Notes: generated by a model not told the origin, from the letters alone. DNA of 33,238 nucleotides from an uncultured Paracoccaceae bacterium (GCA_947311485.1 CAMZLM010000091.1:1-33238), one strand, 5' to 3'; counted from the first letter of the stretch, positions 8,827 through 17,165 are shown. A program made the numbers and translations.

Positions 8827-8849
8827 CCTTTATTTAAAAGAGTCCCCCC

Positions 8850-10874
8850 CTAAACATCCAACTCTTCCACAAACTGCGCGTTTGCCTGAATGTATTCAAA
8901 CCGCAACTCCGGCTTTTTGCCCATCAAACGATCCACCAGATCGGCGGTTTCGCCCGGTTCGTCGTCATCGATGGTGACGCGGATCAGCTTGCGTGTGGTT
9001 ACGTCCATGGTGGTTGTCTTCAGATCCTTGGCGTTCATTTCGCCCAGCCCTTTAAACCGTGACACCTCTATTTTACCGCGCCCGCCCAGTCCTTTTTCCA
9101 GCCACTCGTCGCGCTCGGCCTCGTCAATCACGTACACACTGCGCGCGCCCTGGGTCAGGCGAAACAGCGGGGGGCAGGCCAGATACAGATGCCCGTGATC
9201 AATCATTGGCCGCATCTGGGTGAAAAACAATGTCATCAGCAAAGACGCGATATGCGCCCCGTCCACATCCGCGTCGGTCATGATGATGACTTTCTCGTAA
9301 CGCAGGTCTTCGACGTTGAATTTGGTTCCCATCTGCACGCCGAGCGCTTGGCAAAGGTCGCTTATCTCGTTGTTTTGCATCATTTTACCTGATGCAGCGC
9401 CCAGCACATTCAGGATTTTACCCCGCAGCGGCAACAGGGCCTGTTTCTTGCGGTCACGGCCCATTTTGGCGCTGCCCCCCGCGCTGTCGCCTTCCACGAT
9501 GAACAGCTCTGTGCCCTCGCGGCTGGAGGAGGAGCAATCCACCAACTTGCCGGGCAGGCGCAGTTTTTTCGTGGCGGATTTACGGGCGGTTTCCTTTTCC
9601 TTGCGCCGCGCCAGCCGCTCTTCGGCGCGCAGCACCAGAAAATCAAGGATCGCACCGGCGGATTTGGTATCGGCCGCAAGCCAGTTGTCAAAATGGTCGC
9701 GCACAGCGGCTTCGGTCATTTTCTGTGCGATTTCAGAGGACAGCCGGTCCTTGGTTTGCCCGACAAACGCCGGTTCCGCAATGAAACAGGACACCAGAGC
9801 ACAACCGCCGCTGGTCAGATCCTCGCGGGTGATTTGCGAGGCCTTTTTGTTGGACACCAATTCGCCGTAAGCGCGGATCCCCTTGAGGATCGCAGCCCAA
9901 AAGCCGCTCACATGGGTGCCGCCCTCGGGCGTGGGGACCGTGTTACAATAGGACTGGATAAACCCGTCGCGGGCCGGGGTCCAGTTGATCGCCCATTCCA
10001 CATAGCCGGGCTGGTTGAATTTTTTCATGAAGTCAACCTTGCCGGCAAAGGGGACATCGGCATAGGTGGTGGATTTCCCAAGGGTTTCATTCAAATAATC
10101 GGCAAGTCCGCCGGGGAAATGGAATGTGGCCTCCAGCGGGGTTTCCTTGTCGTCGATTTCGGATTTCCAGCGGATTTCGACACCGGAAAACAGATAGGCC
10201 TTGGACCGGATAGAATTAAACAGGCGTGCCGGTTTGAACCGGTGGCGGCCAAAAATCTGTTCGTCGGCGTGAAAGGTTACCGATGTGCCGCGCCGGTTGG
10301 GGGCATTGCCGACCTTTTCCACAGGGCCAAGCGGTTTACCACGGGAAAAACGTTGTTCATAAAGTTCCTTGTTGCGGGCAACCTGCACTACCATACTGTC
10401 GCTGAGCGCATTCACAACCGACGCCCCGACCCCGTGCAAACCGCCGGAGGTCTGATAGGCCTTGCCGGAAAATTTACCGCCCGCATGCAGGGTACACAAG
10501 ATCACCTCGAGCGCGGATTTATCGGGGAATTTGGGGTGCGGATCAATCGGAATACCACGCCCGTTGTCGCGAATGGTGATGGCATAATCCGCGTGGAGTT
10601 CGACCTCGATCCGGTTGGCGTGGCCGGCAACGGCCTCGTCCATGGAGTTGTCGAGCACCTCTGCCACCAGATGGTGCAGCGCACGTTCATCGGTGCCGCC
10701 GATATACATGCCGGGACGTTTGCGCACCGGTTCAAGCCCTTCCAGAACCTCGATGGAATCCGCGTTGTAATCGCCCTCTGACGGGGCAATCGCGGCGGTT
10801 TTTTGCGGCTCTGGTGCCGTGGGGGTAGATTTTTTCGGTGTTTCGTCGTCGGAAAACAATGAGTCAGCGGCCAT
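8850..10874 (-). CDS. parE: DNA topoisomerase IV subunit B
   Basis: This 674-residue ATPase subunit of topoisomerase IV works with ParC to decatenate daughter chromosomes. The GHKL ATPase signatures are visible: EVLDNSMDEA, DNGRGIP and GGLHGVGASVVNALS. The Toprim part has EGDSAGGSAKMGRDRKKQ and TDADVDGAHI. The length and the absence of the long C-terminal insertion of Gram-negative GyrB favour ParE. The start is placed at MAADSLFSDD; the track's longer start adds 38 residues unlike ParE. The first ~35 residues (TPTAPEPQ) are a Pro/Thr-rich extension before the conserved YNADSIEVLEGLEPVRKRPGMYIGG. It is convergent with coxM and divergent from the next gene. Confidence 0.93.
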   Translation of the reverse strand: MAADSLFSDDETPKKSTPTAPEPQKTAAIAPSEGDYNADSIEVLEGLEPVRKRPGMYIGGTDERALHHLVAEVLDNSMDEAVAGHANRIEVELHADYAITIRDNGRGIPIDPHPKFPDKSALEVILCTLHAGGKFSGKAYQTSGGLHGVGASVVNALSDSMVVQVARNKELYEQRFSRGKPLGPVEKVGNAPNRRGTSVTFHADEQIFGRHRFKPARLFNSIRSKAYLFSGVEIRWKSEIDDKETPLEATFHFPGGLADYLNETLGKSTTYADVPFAGKVDFMKKFNQPGYVEWAINWTPARDGFIQSYCNTVPTPEGGTHVSGFWAAILKGIRAYGELVSNKKASQITREDLTSGGCALVSCFIAEPAFVGQTKDRLSSEIAQKMTEAAVRDHFDNWLAADTKSAGAILDFLVLRAEERLARRKEKETARKSATKKLRLPGKLVDCSSSSREGTELFIVEGDSAGGSAKMGRDRKKQALLPLRGKILNVLGAASGKMMQNNEISDLCQALGVQMGTKFNVEDLRYEKVIIMTDADVDGAHIASLLMTLFFTQMRPMIDHGHLYLACPPLFRLTQGARSVYVIDEAERDEWLEKGLGGRGKIEVSRFKGLGEMNAKDLKTTTMDVTTRKLIRVTIDDDEPGETADLVDRLMGKKPELRFEYIQANAQFVEELDV

Positions 10875-10914
10875 GGGTGCTCGAATCCTGATTATTGGCT
10901 CTGTTGGTGGGGCA

Positions 10915-10942
10915 TTAGAACATTTCACACAGGCTGACGCAA
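10915..10942 (-). promoter_or_regulatory. Possible parE promoter
   Basis: On the minus strand TTGCGT and TTCTAA are separated by 16 nt, about 40 nt upstream of the parE ATG. This is a weak sigma-70-like match chosen by eye within the 132-bp divergent region. Confidence 0.25.
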
Positions 10943-11006
10943 TATGTTGTGGCAAATGCGGAATACCTGTAATCCAAAAGAACCACAAAACAGGGCAGGT
11001 CGGTTT

Positions 11007-11918
11007 ATGTATAAAGTAATGATAAACGTTTTGGCGCTGGTGCCGCTGGTTTTGCTTTTGCTTGGGGCCTTGCCGGATTTACACCCGATTGCAGATAGTC
11101 TGGCGGTGTTTCGGGTGCCGCTTGGCGGGATCACGGTGCTGGTGGGGGCGGTCTTTCTGCCGCTCTGGCCGCGCAAGCTGGCGTGGATGACCCTGGCGCT
11201 CGGGGCGGGGGCGGCCTTGCCGATTTTGTGGAATGCCTTTCCCGATACACCGGATCAAACCGCGCGCTATGGCTTATACCAAAAGAACCTGTCGTTCCGG
11301 AACAAACAAATCGGGGATGTCGCGCAGGACATTTTGCAGAAAAAACCGGATTTTGTTACTTTGCAAGAGGTCACCATGGCGCATAAGGCCCTGTTGAAAA
11401 CCCTTGCAGAGACCTATCCGACCCGGCTTGTTTGCCCTTTTGGCACGGTGGGGGGCGTGGCGCTTGCATCGCGCTGGCCGCTGATTAAGGGCAGTGAAAC
11501 CTGTATGGACGGGCTGGGGATGGCCGCAGCACAGGTGCGTACGCCCGATGGGCCGGTGTGGCTGGTTTCGACCCATTTGCATTGGCCCTATCCCTTTGGT
11601 CAGGCGGAACAGGTCGCGATGTTGTTGCCCGGGCTGGCGGCGCTTGACGGGGTGAAAATCATTGCGGGTGATTTCAATATGGTGCCTTGGTCCGGCACAA
11701 TTACACGGATCGAACAGGTGGCAAAAGTGAACCGGATCGGGCATATCAACGGGACTTTCTGGCTCAAACAGATGTTCCCCCTGCCGATTGACCATGTGCT
11801 GATATCTGTTCCCAATACCGGCACGGTGGAAACATTGCCCTTGCTGGGGTCGGATCACAACGGGGTGTGGGCGCGGTTTTCGCTGAACAAACAGACAGAG
11901 CCTACTGAGCGCCCGTAA
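11007..11918 (+). CDS. Membrane-anchored endonuclease/exonuclease/phosphatase-fold protein
   Basis: This 303-residue protein has three hydrophobic segments in its first ~80 residues (for example VLALVPLVLLLLGALP and ITVLVGAVFLPLWP), then an EEP (DNase I-like) domain. Catalytic-type motifs are VTLQEV (metal-binding glutamate), STHLHWP, IAGDFNM and the final GSDHNGVWARF. Members of this superfamily cleave phosphodiester or phosphoester bonds in nucleic acids, lipids or inositides; the substrate cannot be read from the sequence. The topology suggests the catalytic domain faces one side of the inner membrane, probably the periplasm. The ATG at 11007 is favoured over the track's 10944 start because the hydrophobic N-terminus begins there. 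Its 3' end overlaps the next, opposite-strand gene by 17 nt. Confidence 0.8.
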   Translation: MYKVMINVLALVPLVLLLLGALPDLHPIADSLAVFRVPLGGITVLVGAVFLPLWPRKLAWMTLALGAGAALPILWNAFPDTPDQTARYGLYQKNLSFRNKQIGDVAQDILQKKPDFVTLQEVTMAHKALLKTLAETYPTRLVCPFGTVGGVALASRWPLIKGSETCMDGLGMAAAQVRTPDGPVWLVSTHLHWPYPFGQAEQVAMLLPGLAALDGVKIIAGDFNMVPWSGTITRIEQVAKVNRIGHINGTFWLKQMFPLPIDHVLISVPNTGTVETLPLLGSDHNGVWARFSLNKQTEPTERP

Positions 11919-12321
11919 AAAACGCTTGTCGCACGCGCATAGCCATCCAGACGGCCAACGCACTGCCGCCAAGCAAAAGCCCGAGATAGTAAAACGGATG
12001 GCTTTGCGCAAATCCCGCGACGGCCAGCATACCGGCCAAAACGAAATCGGCCCACAAAAAGGCCAGCAGCACCATCAAAGGCGCCAGCCATAGGTGCAAA
12101 TCATCCACCCGGTTGGGGGTTTTTCCGAGCTGCGCCCGTAGGGTCACAGGGCGAAAGCTGGTCATGAGGAACACCGATAAACACAGATAAATCGGCAGAT
12201 AAAACGCACGGATCCACAGGTCAATCGTGGTGGACGGGCCGGTATCCGTCGGAACGATTGTCAAGAGTATCAAACCAATAGACAAGCCAAATAGCCCCAG
12301 ATACCGCAATAACAACAGCAT
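11902..12321 (-). CDS. Small four-helix membrane protein of unknown function
   Basis: This 139-residue hydrophobic protein is not recognised as a named family. Four likely membrane helices are visible: LFGLSIGLILLTIVP, LPIYLCLSVFLMTSF, WLAPLMVLLAFLWADFVLAGML and YYLGLLLGGSALAVWMAM. A short charged loop (RAQLGKTPNRVDD) lies between helices 2 and 3. The ATG has a clear ribosome binding site on the minus strand (AAGGGGAG) 5-6 nt upstream, which supports real translation. It is convergent with the EEP-fold gene, sharing 17 nt at the stop codons, and divergent from the MATE gene. No function can be assigned. Confidence 0.7.
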   Translation of the reverse strand: MLLLLRYLGLFGLSIGLILLTIVPTDTGPSTTIDLWIRAFYLPIYLCLSVFLMTSFRPVTLRAQLGKTPNRVDDLHLWLAPLMVLLAFLWADFVLAGMLAVAGFAQSHPFYYLGLLLGGSALAVWMAMRVRQAFFTGAQ

Positions 12322-12463
12322 TGTTTTTCTCCCCTTTTCAGGCCAGTGAACAATGCAAAATGGTATTTGTCAAAGAAAACACACCTCTTGCAATTTTGTC
12401 GCAGGTTTGATCTTGTGGACGGGTAATTCATTCACGGCATTGCCTTCAGAACCTCGGACCACC

Positions 12464-13873
12464 ATGACCCAGAAACCGACTCCCGCGCGCAGCTGGGGAG
12501 ACCACATTCGCGCTTCGATCAAGCTGGGCTTGCCACTGGTGGGCAGCCATCTGACACAGATGCTGACCAACACCACCGATGTGGTGATGATGGGGTGGTA
12601 TTCGGTCGAGGGATTGGCCGCCGTTGTGCTGGCGACCAGTACCTATTTTCTGTTTTTCATTTTCGGCGCAGGGATCGGGATTGCGGTCATGCCGATGGCG
12701 GCAAATGCGCTTGGGGCGGATGAACCGGCACAGGTGCGCCGGTCGGTGCGCATGGGCGGGTGGCTGGTGCTTTTGTATAGCGCGCTGGCGCTGGTGCCGC
12801 TGTTGAACATGGAAAACCTGTTGTTGATGTTGCGTCAGGAACCGGAACTGGCGGCTGTTGCCGGCGATTACATGGATATCGCGGCGTGGGCGATTGTGCC
12901 CGGGTTGTTGATTATGTTGCTACGTTCGTTTTTCAGTGCGCTGGAACGGGCCGGCGTGGTTTTGGCGGCAACTCTGGTCGGGGCGGGGGCCAATGCGGTG
13001 TTTAACTATGCGTTTATCTTTGGCAACTTCGGCATGCCGGAAATGGGGGCCGAAGGCGCGGCCTTTGCGACCTTGTTGACAACCTTGGTCAGCTGTTTGT
13101 TTTTGCTGCTTTACGCCGGATTGAACCGTGATTTCCGCGCCTTTGATTTGTTTCGCAACCCGCTGCGCCCCGACTGGCCGGCATTTAACGAGGTGTTTCG
13201 CCTTGGCGCGCCGATCGGGTTTACCTTGCTGGCGGAATCGGGGTTGTTTTCCGGCACCGCGTTGCTGGTTGGTTGGCTCGGGACGGTGCCGCTGGCGGCG
13301 CATGGCGTTGTTATCCAGATTTCCGCGCTCAGCTTTATGATCCCTTTGGGGATTTCCAATGTGGCCACCATTCGCGCAGGCAATGCCTTGGGGCGCAAGG
13401 ACCCACAGGCGCTCTGGCGGGCATCGGTTGTGGCCAGCCTGATGGGGCTGGGGGTGTCGCTGGTTACGGTCACGATTTTCCTGTTGTTTCCGGCACAGCT
13501 CGTGTCCCTGTTTATTCGCACCGGGGAAACCGAAACCGCCGAGATCATCCGCATCGGCACGTCTTTGATGCTGGTGGCGGCGGCCTTTCAGATCGTTGAT
13601 GCCACACAGGTTGTGGTGCTGGGTCTGTTGCGCGGGGTCAAGGACACCACCGCGCCGATGGTGATTGCGGTGATTGCCTATTGGATACTGGGCATGCCCA
13701 GCGGATATTGGCTCGGGTTTCATGCGGGTTTTGGCGCGCAGGGGGTCTGGATGGGGCTGGTGATCGGGCTTGGGGTGGCCGGCATGTTGTTGCTGTGGCG
13801 CTATGGTGTTATTTACCGGCGGATCAAGACGCGCTTGACGGCATCAGCCGAGCAACAGGCCCAACCCGAATAG
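12464..13873 (+). CDS. MATE family multidrug/toxin efflux transporter
   Basis: This 469-residue inner-membrane exporter has about 12 helices in two internally related halves. The N-terminal half carries the MATE signature region LGLPLVGSHLTQMLTNTTDVVMMG, and the C-terminal half repeats it at VFRLGAPIGFTLLAESGLFSG. NorM-type MATE proteins exchange sodium ions or protons for cationic drugs and metabolites. The start MTQKPTPARSWG at 12464 gives the usual length; the track's 12353 start adds 37 residues with no family likeness. Its last 30 nt overlap the 3' end of the opposite-strand cinA gene. The substrate cannot be predicted. Confidence 0.9.
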   Translation: MTQKPTPARSWGDHIRASIKLGLPLVGSHLTQMLTNTTDVVMMGWYSVEGLAAVVLATSTYFLFFIFGAGIGIAVMPMAANALGADEPAQVRRSVRMGGWLVLLYSALALVPLLNMENLLLMLRQEPELAAVAGDYMDIAAWAIVPGLLIMLLRSFFSALERAGVVLAATLVGAGANAVFNYAFIFGNFGMPEMGAEGAAFATLLTTLVSCLFLLLYAGLNRDFRAFDLFRNPLRPDWPAFNEVFRLGAPIGFTLLAESGLFSGTALLVGWLGTVPLAAHGVVIQISALSFMIPLGISNVATIRAGNALGRKDPQALWRASVVASLMGLGVSLVTVTIFLLFPAQLVSLFIRTGETETAEIIRIGTSLMLVAAAFQIVDATQVVVLGLLRGVKDTTAPMVIAVIAYWILGMPSGYWLGFHAGFGAQGVWMGLVIGLGVAGMLLLWRYGVIYRRIKTRLTASAEQQAQPE

Positions 13874-14329
13874 CAACGCCGCACGCCGGACATTTCCGCG
13901 CCCCAATGCCCCGAATTCGCGGGTGGTTGTCCGCACGGGGCCGTTCCCTTGTGCCAGCCCGAAACAGACGCGGCCTTCGGGTTTGTGATCGGATCCACCG
14001 GGGCCGGCAATGCCGGTTATGCTCACCGCGATTTGGGCGTGTGAATGGGCCAAGGCTCCGGTTGCCATTTCCTGCGCCACCGGTTCGGATACGGCCCCAA
14101 ATTGCGACAAGGTTTCGGCGTCCACGCCCAGCATCGTGCTTTTGGCATCGTTGGAATAGGTCACAAACCCGCATTCAAACACATCCGAAGATCCGGCAAT
14201 ATCCGTCAGCGCCGCGCTCAGCAACCCGCCGGTGCAGCTCTCGGCGGTGCTGATCCGCAGGCCTTTGGCGCGGCAAGAAGCCAACACCCGTTCCGCCAGT
14301 GCGGTGATTTCGGGATCAAAAATAGCCAT
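13844..14329 (-). CDS. pncC: CinA C-terminal family protein (nicotinamide-nucleotide amidase, PncC type)
   Basis: This 161-residue stand-alone CinA C-terminal domain has the characteristic STAESCTGGLLSAALTDIAGSS and ECGFVTYSNDAK segments followed by SITGIAGPGGS. E. coli PncC of this size deamidates nicotinamide mononucleotide to nicotinate mononucleotide in NAD recycling. The start is set at MAIFDPEI because the track's longer version lacks family likeness. The first 14 nt overlap the end of pgpA, so it is probably co-transcribed with ispDF-pgpA. The 3' end overlaps the MATE gene by 30 nt on the opposite strand. The N-terminal CinA nucleotide-binding domain is absent, as in other short members. 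Confidence 0.9.
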   Translation of the reverse strand: MAIFDPEITALAERVLASCRAKGLRISTAESCTGGLLSAALTDIAGSSDVFECGFVTYSNDAKSTMLGVDAETLSQFGAVSEPVAQEMATGALAHSHAQIAVSITGIAGPGGSDHKPEGRVCFGLAQGNGPVRTTTREFGALGRGNVRRAALLFGLGLLLG

Positions 14330-14804
14330 GCGCAAAACCGGCCAGCACGGTGGTGAATGTCGCGGCGTAAATACCGGCAAGCACGTCGTCAAACATCACC
14401 CCGAACGGCGTGGATTTCCGGTCGGCCCAGCTCACCGGCCACGGCTTCAGAATGTCAAACAGACGAAACAACACAAACCCGCCGAGCAACCCGGGCCAAG
14501 GCAGGATCAGGATGTCCAGCTCCAGAAACCAAAGCGTGCCGGACAGGGGGAACAGAGTGATCCACATGCCCACGACCTCGTCGATCACAATTTCGCCGGG
14601 GTCGTGATCGTCCTTGCCCGCCGTTTCCCGCGCCGTGGCCCACCAGCCCAGAAAAAACACCAGCAGCGTTGCCACCGCCAGCGCTGGAAACCCGCCAAGC
14701 GCATGCAGCAGCACCGCAAAGGGAAGGGAGGCCGCCGTGCCCCATGTGCCGGGGGCCGGGCGCAAAAGCCCGCTGTAAAACCAAGTCGCGATAAAACGGG
14801 TCAT
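14316..14804 (-). CDS. pgpA: Phosphatidylglycerophosphatase A
   Basis: This 162-residue inner-membrane phosphatase converts phosphatidylglycerophosphate to phosphatidylglycerol. Family motifs are GTWGTAASLP near the N-terminus, the acidic EIVIDEVVGMW block in the centre, and RLFDILKPWPV followed by GVMFDDVLAGIYA near the C-terminus. Three or four hydrophobic segments surround them. It overlaps ispDF by 4 nt (ATGA) and cinA by 14 nt, giving an ispDF-pgpA-pncC operon. The length is normal and no key residue appears missing. Confidence 0.94.
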   Translation of the reverse strand: MTRFIATWFYSGLLRPAPGTWGTAASLPFAVLLHALGGFPALAVATLLVFFLGWWATARETAGKDDHDPGEIVIDEVVGMWITLFPLSGTLWFLELDILILPWPGLLGGFVLFRLFDILKPWPVSWADRKSTPFGVMFDDVLAGIYAATFTTVLAGFAHGYF

Positions 14805-15943
14805 ATTTTCACCAATGTTGCGGTTGCGAGCGCGGCGATCCCTTCGCCACGGCCAGTAAAACCGAGTTGTTCCGATGTGGTGGCCTTGACGCTGATCCGG
14901 TCCGGATCAAGGCCGGTTATTTCGGCCAATGCGGCGCGCATGGCGGCGGCGTGAGGGCCGATTTTCGGGTGTTCGCACACCAGCGTGCAATCCAGATGGG
15001 TAATGGTAAACCCGCGTGCGCCCGCGCGTTCGATGGCTTTGCGCAGAAAAATATCCGACGCGGCCCCTTTCCATTGCGGATCAGAGGGCGGAAACCACTG
15101 GCCGATGTCGCCTTCGGCCAAAGCCCCGAAAATCGCGTCGGTGATTGCGTGCATGCCCACATCCGCATCCGAATGCCCGACCAGCCCGTGGCTATGCGGG
15201 ATCGAAACACCGTTCAGCGTGACCTGATCTCCGGGGCCGAATTTATGCACATCAAAGCCGTTTCCCGTGCGTACATCCATGTTTTGTCCCATTATTTTTT
15301 CCGCCAGCGCAAAATCCGCTGCACGGGTGATTTTCAGATTGTTTTCATCGCCCATGACGATTTCAACAGCAATCCCCGCCGCCCGTGCCACGGCAACATC
15401 ATCGGCCATGGGTTCGGGGCTGTTCGCATGTGCCGCGCGGATCAGGTTCAGGTCAAATGCCTGCGGTGTTTGCGCCCGCCACAGGTTTTCGCGCGATTGC
15501 GCCCTGTCCGCCTGATCGCCGTTTCCGTGCCACAGGGCATCGTTTACCGGCACCGCCAAAAACGCGGCCTTGGCCGTTTGCATGCGCGCGACCAGCCGTG
15601 TCAACGCATCGGGGGGCAACAGGGGGCGGGCGCCGTCATGGATCAACACCACATCCCCGTCACAGGCTGCCAATCCGTTAGCCACCGATTGCGACCGGCT
15701 GTTCCCGCCCATAACCGGCGCTTGCAGGCGGGGATCGCCAAGCGGCGCTGCCGCGTTCTGGTACAGGGACAGGTCATCGGGGTGGATCACCGTCACCACC
15801 GCCGTGATATCCCCGTTCGCCAACAGCGCGCGCAATGTGTGGCGCAATACCGGCGCGCCGTACAGGGCGCGGTATTGTTTGGGAATGCCATCGCCGGCAC
15901 GGGTCCCCCGACCGGCGGCAACTACAAGGGCGGTAATATTCAT
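14801..15943 (-). CDS. ispDF: Bifunctional IspD/IspF isoprenoid enzyme
   Basis: This 380-residue fusion catalyses two steps of the MEP pathway to isopentenyl diphosphate. Residues about 1-225 form IspD (MEP cytidylyltransferase), with VVAAGRGTRAGDGIPKQY as the CTP-binding signature and LIHDGARPL downstream. Residues about 226-380 form IspF (MECDP synthase), with RTGNGFDVHKF and GHSDADVGMHAI providing metal-binding D and H residues, plus KATTSEQLGFTGRGEG at the end. Such fusions are usual in many alphaproteobacteria. An AAAGGAAC ribosome binding site precedes the ATG. The gene is divergent from the LacI-type regulator across a 153-bp region that contains a 10-bp inverted repeat. Confidence 0.95.
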   Translation of the reverse strand: MNITALVVAAGRGTRAGDGIPKQYRALYGAPVLRHTLRALLANGDITAVVTVIHPDDLSLYQNAAAPLGDPRLQAPVMGGNSRSQSVANGLAACDGDVVLIHDGARPLLPPDALTRLVARMQTAKAAFLAVPVNDALWHGNGDQADRAQSRENLWRAQTPQAFDLNLIRAAHANSPEPMADDVAVARAAGIAVEIVMGDENNLKITRAADFALAEKIMGQNMDVRTGNGFDVHKFGPGDQVTLNGVSIPHSHGLVGHSDADVGMHAITDAIFGALAEGDIGQWFPPSDPQWKGAASDIFLRKAIERAGARGFTITHLDCTLVCEHPKIGPHAAAMRAALAEITGLDPDRISVKATTSEQLGFTGRGEGIAALATATLVKI

Positions 15944-15976
15944 ATGTGTTCCTTTTGCCGACTTTTACGCCATGGC

Positions 15977-16051
15977 CCCGCGCAGGGCAAGCGGTGGAAA
16001 AATACCGTCTTTGTACGCTTTGCCGCATGTAAAGCATCTTTCCTGCGCGGG
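15977..16051. repeat. Spaced 10-bp inverted repeat between ispDF and the LacI gene
   Basis: CCCGCGCAGG (15977-15986) and CCTGCGCGGG (16042-16051) are perfect inverted copies separated by 55 bp, within the divergent ispDF/lacI-type promoter region. It could be a pair of regulator half-sites, a structured leader of either transcript, or chance in GC-rich DNA. Confidence 0.5.
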
Positions 16052-16096
16052 CTTACTGTGTTCTAAAGAGGCGATAAACCAACAAACGGGCAGAGC

Positions 16097-17101
16097 ATGG
16101 CACGCAGGCCGACCTTAAAAGACGTGGCAGAACTGGCAAGCGTCAGTGAAATGACCGCCAGCCGGGTTTTGCGCGGCAAGGGCGAGGCATCGGTCGGAAC
16201 GCGCGACCGTGTCCACAAGGCCGCAGCAGAGGTTGGCTATGTGCCCAACCGCATTGCCGGATCGCTGTCGTCACGCTCGGTCAATCTGGTGGGGGTGGTT
16301 GTGCCCTCCATTTCCAGTTTCGTTTTTGCCGAGGTTCTGACCGGCATTTCCCAAGTCCTGAAATCCACGCCCTTGCAGCCGGTTTTCGGGGTGTCCGATT
16401 ACGATCTGGACACCGAAGAAAAGGTCATCCGTGAAATGCTCAGCTGGCAACCCAAAGGGTTGGTTGTGGCCGGACTGGAACACACGGACGCGGCCCGCAA
16501 AATGATGGCCAATGCCGGCATTCCGATTGTCGAGATCATGGATCTGGACGGGGAGCCGGTGGATATGAACGTGGGCCTGTCGCATTTCCGTGCGGGCTAT
16601 CAAACCGGTCTGGAAATCCTGAAACGGGGCTATCGCAAGCTGGGATTTATCGGCACAAAAATGCCGCTGGATTTTCGCGCGGCCAAACGGTTTGACGGGT
16701 TTGTCAAAGCGCTGGACGAATCCGGTGTGCCGTTGCAAGCCATCGAAAAATATTCGGGATCGTCTTCTGTGTTGCTGGGTCGTGAATTGACGGGGCAAAT
16801 GCTGGAGCGCAACCCGGATATTGAAATGATTTACTATTCCTCCGATACCATGTCCTGTGGCGGGTTGATGCATTGCATTATGAACAACATTTCCGTGCCG
16901 GATCAATTGGCGCTGGCGGGGTTCAATGGGCTTGATCTACGCCATGGTATGCCACAGTTGACCGCCACCATGAATGCCTACCGGTTTGAAATCGGCAAAA
17001 AGGCCGCCTCGCTTATTCTGGAACATATGACACCGGATTATACGCGTGTGGGGCAGGTGGTTGAATACATGCCCGATCTGGAAATCGGCGACACTCTGTA
17101 G
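16097..17101 (+). CDS. LacI/GalR family transcriptional regulator (GntR-like)
   Basis: This 334-residue regulator has an N-terminal LacI helix-turn-helix (PTLKDVAELASVSEMTASRVLRG), the hinge-helix region VGYVPNRIAGSLSSRS, and a periplasmic-binding-protein-like sensor domain from about residue 60. The segments PSISSFVFAEVLTGI and MLSWQPKGLVV resemble the gluconate repressor GntR of E. coli more than LacI itself, so a sugar acid ligand is a reasonable guess. It stands alone between ispDF and dusB with no sugar transport or catabolic gene nearby. The ATG has a weak ribosome binding site (GGGCAGAG). Targets cannot be named from this window. Confidence 0.88.
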   Translation: MARRPTLKDVAELASVSEMTASRVLRGKGEASVGTRDRVHKAAAEVGYVPNRIAGSLSSRSVNLVGVVVPSISSFVFAEVLTGISQVLKSTPLQPVFGVSDYDLDTEEKVIREMLSWQPKGLVVAGLEHTDAARKMMANAGIPIVEIMDLDGEPVDMNVGLSHFRAGYQTGLEILKRGYRKLGFIGTKMPLDFRAAKRFDGFVKALDESGVPLQAIEKYSGSSSVLLGRELTGQMLERNPDIEMIYYSSDTMSCGGLMHCIMNNISVPDQLALAGFNGLDLRHGMPQLTATMNAYRFEIGKKAASLILEHMTPDYTRVGQVVEYMPDLEIGDTL

Positions 17102-17126
17102 CCAGATGGTCGCACGCGGTTTAATC

Positions 17127-17151
17127 CGCTTGCCTTTTGCTGCGCTTGCCT
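17127..17151 (+). repeat. Short direct repeat upstream of dusB
   Basis: CGCTTGCCT occurs twice, at 17127-17135 and 17143-17151, with starts 16 bp apart in the 64-bp gap between the LacI-type gene and dusB. A small GCGG/CCGC inverted repeat lies just before it at 17116-17129. The significance is unknown; it may mark the dusB promoter or the end of the preceding transcript. Confidence 0.35.
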
Positions 17152-17165
17152 AAAAAACAGGCACC

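Noticed and set aside
9693-10781. 362-aa plus-strand ORF opposite parE
   Set aside because: It lies within parE, has no recognisable motif and its coding pattern fits a shadow frame.
8850-10874. gyrB
   Set aside because: Length is about 674 residues and the long Gram-negative GyrB insertion is missing; sequence around GTDERALHHLVAEVLDNS fits ParE.
14867-16066. 399-aa plus-strand ORF opposite ispDF
   Set aside because: It is a shadow of the certain ispDF gene, with low-complexity Arg/Gln/His composition and no motif.
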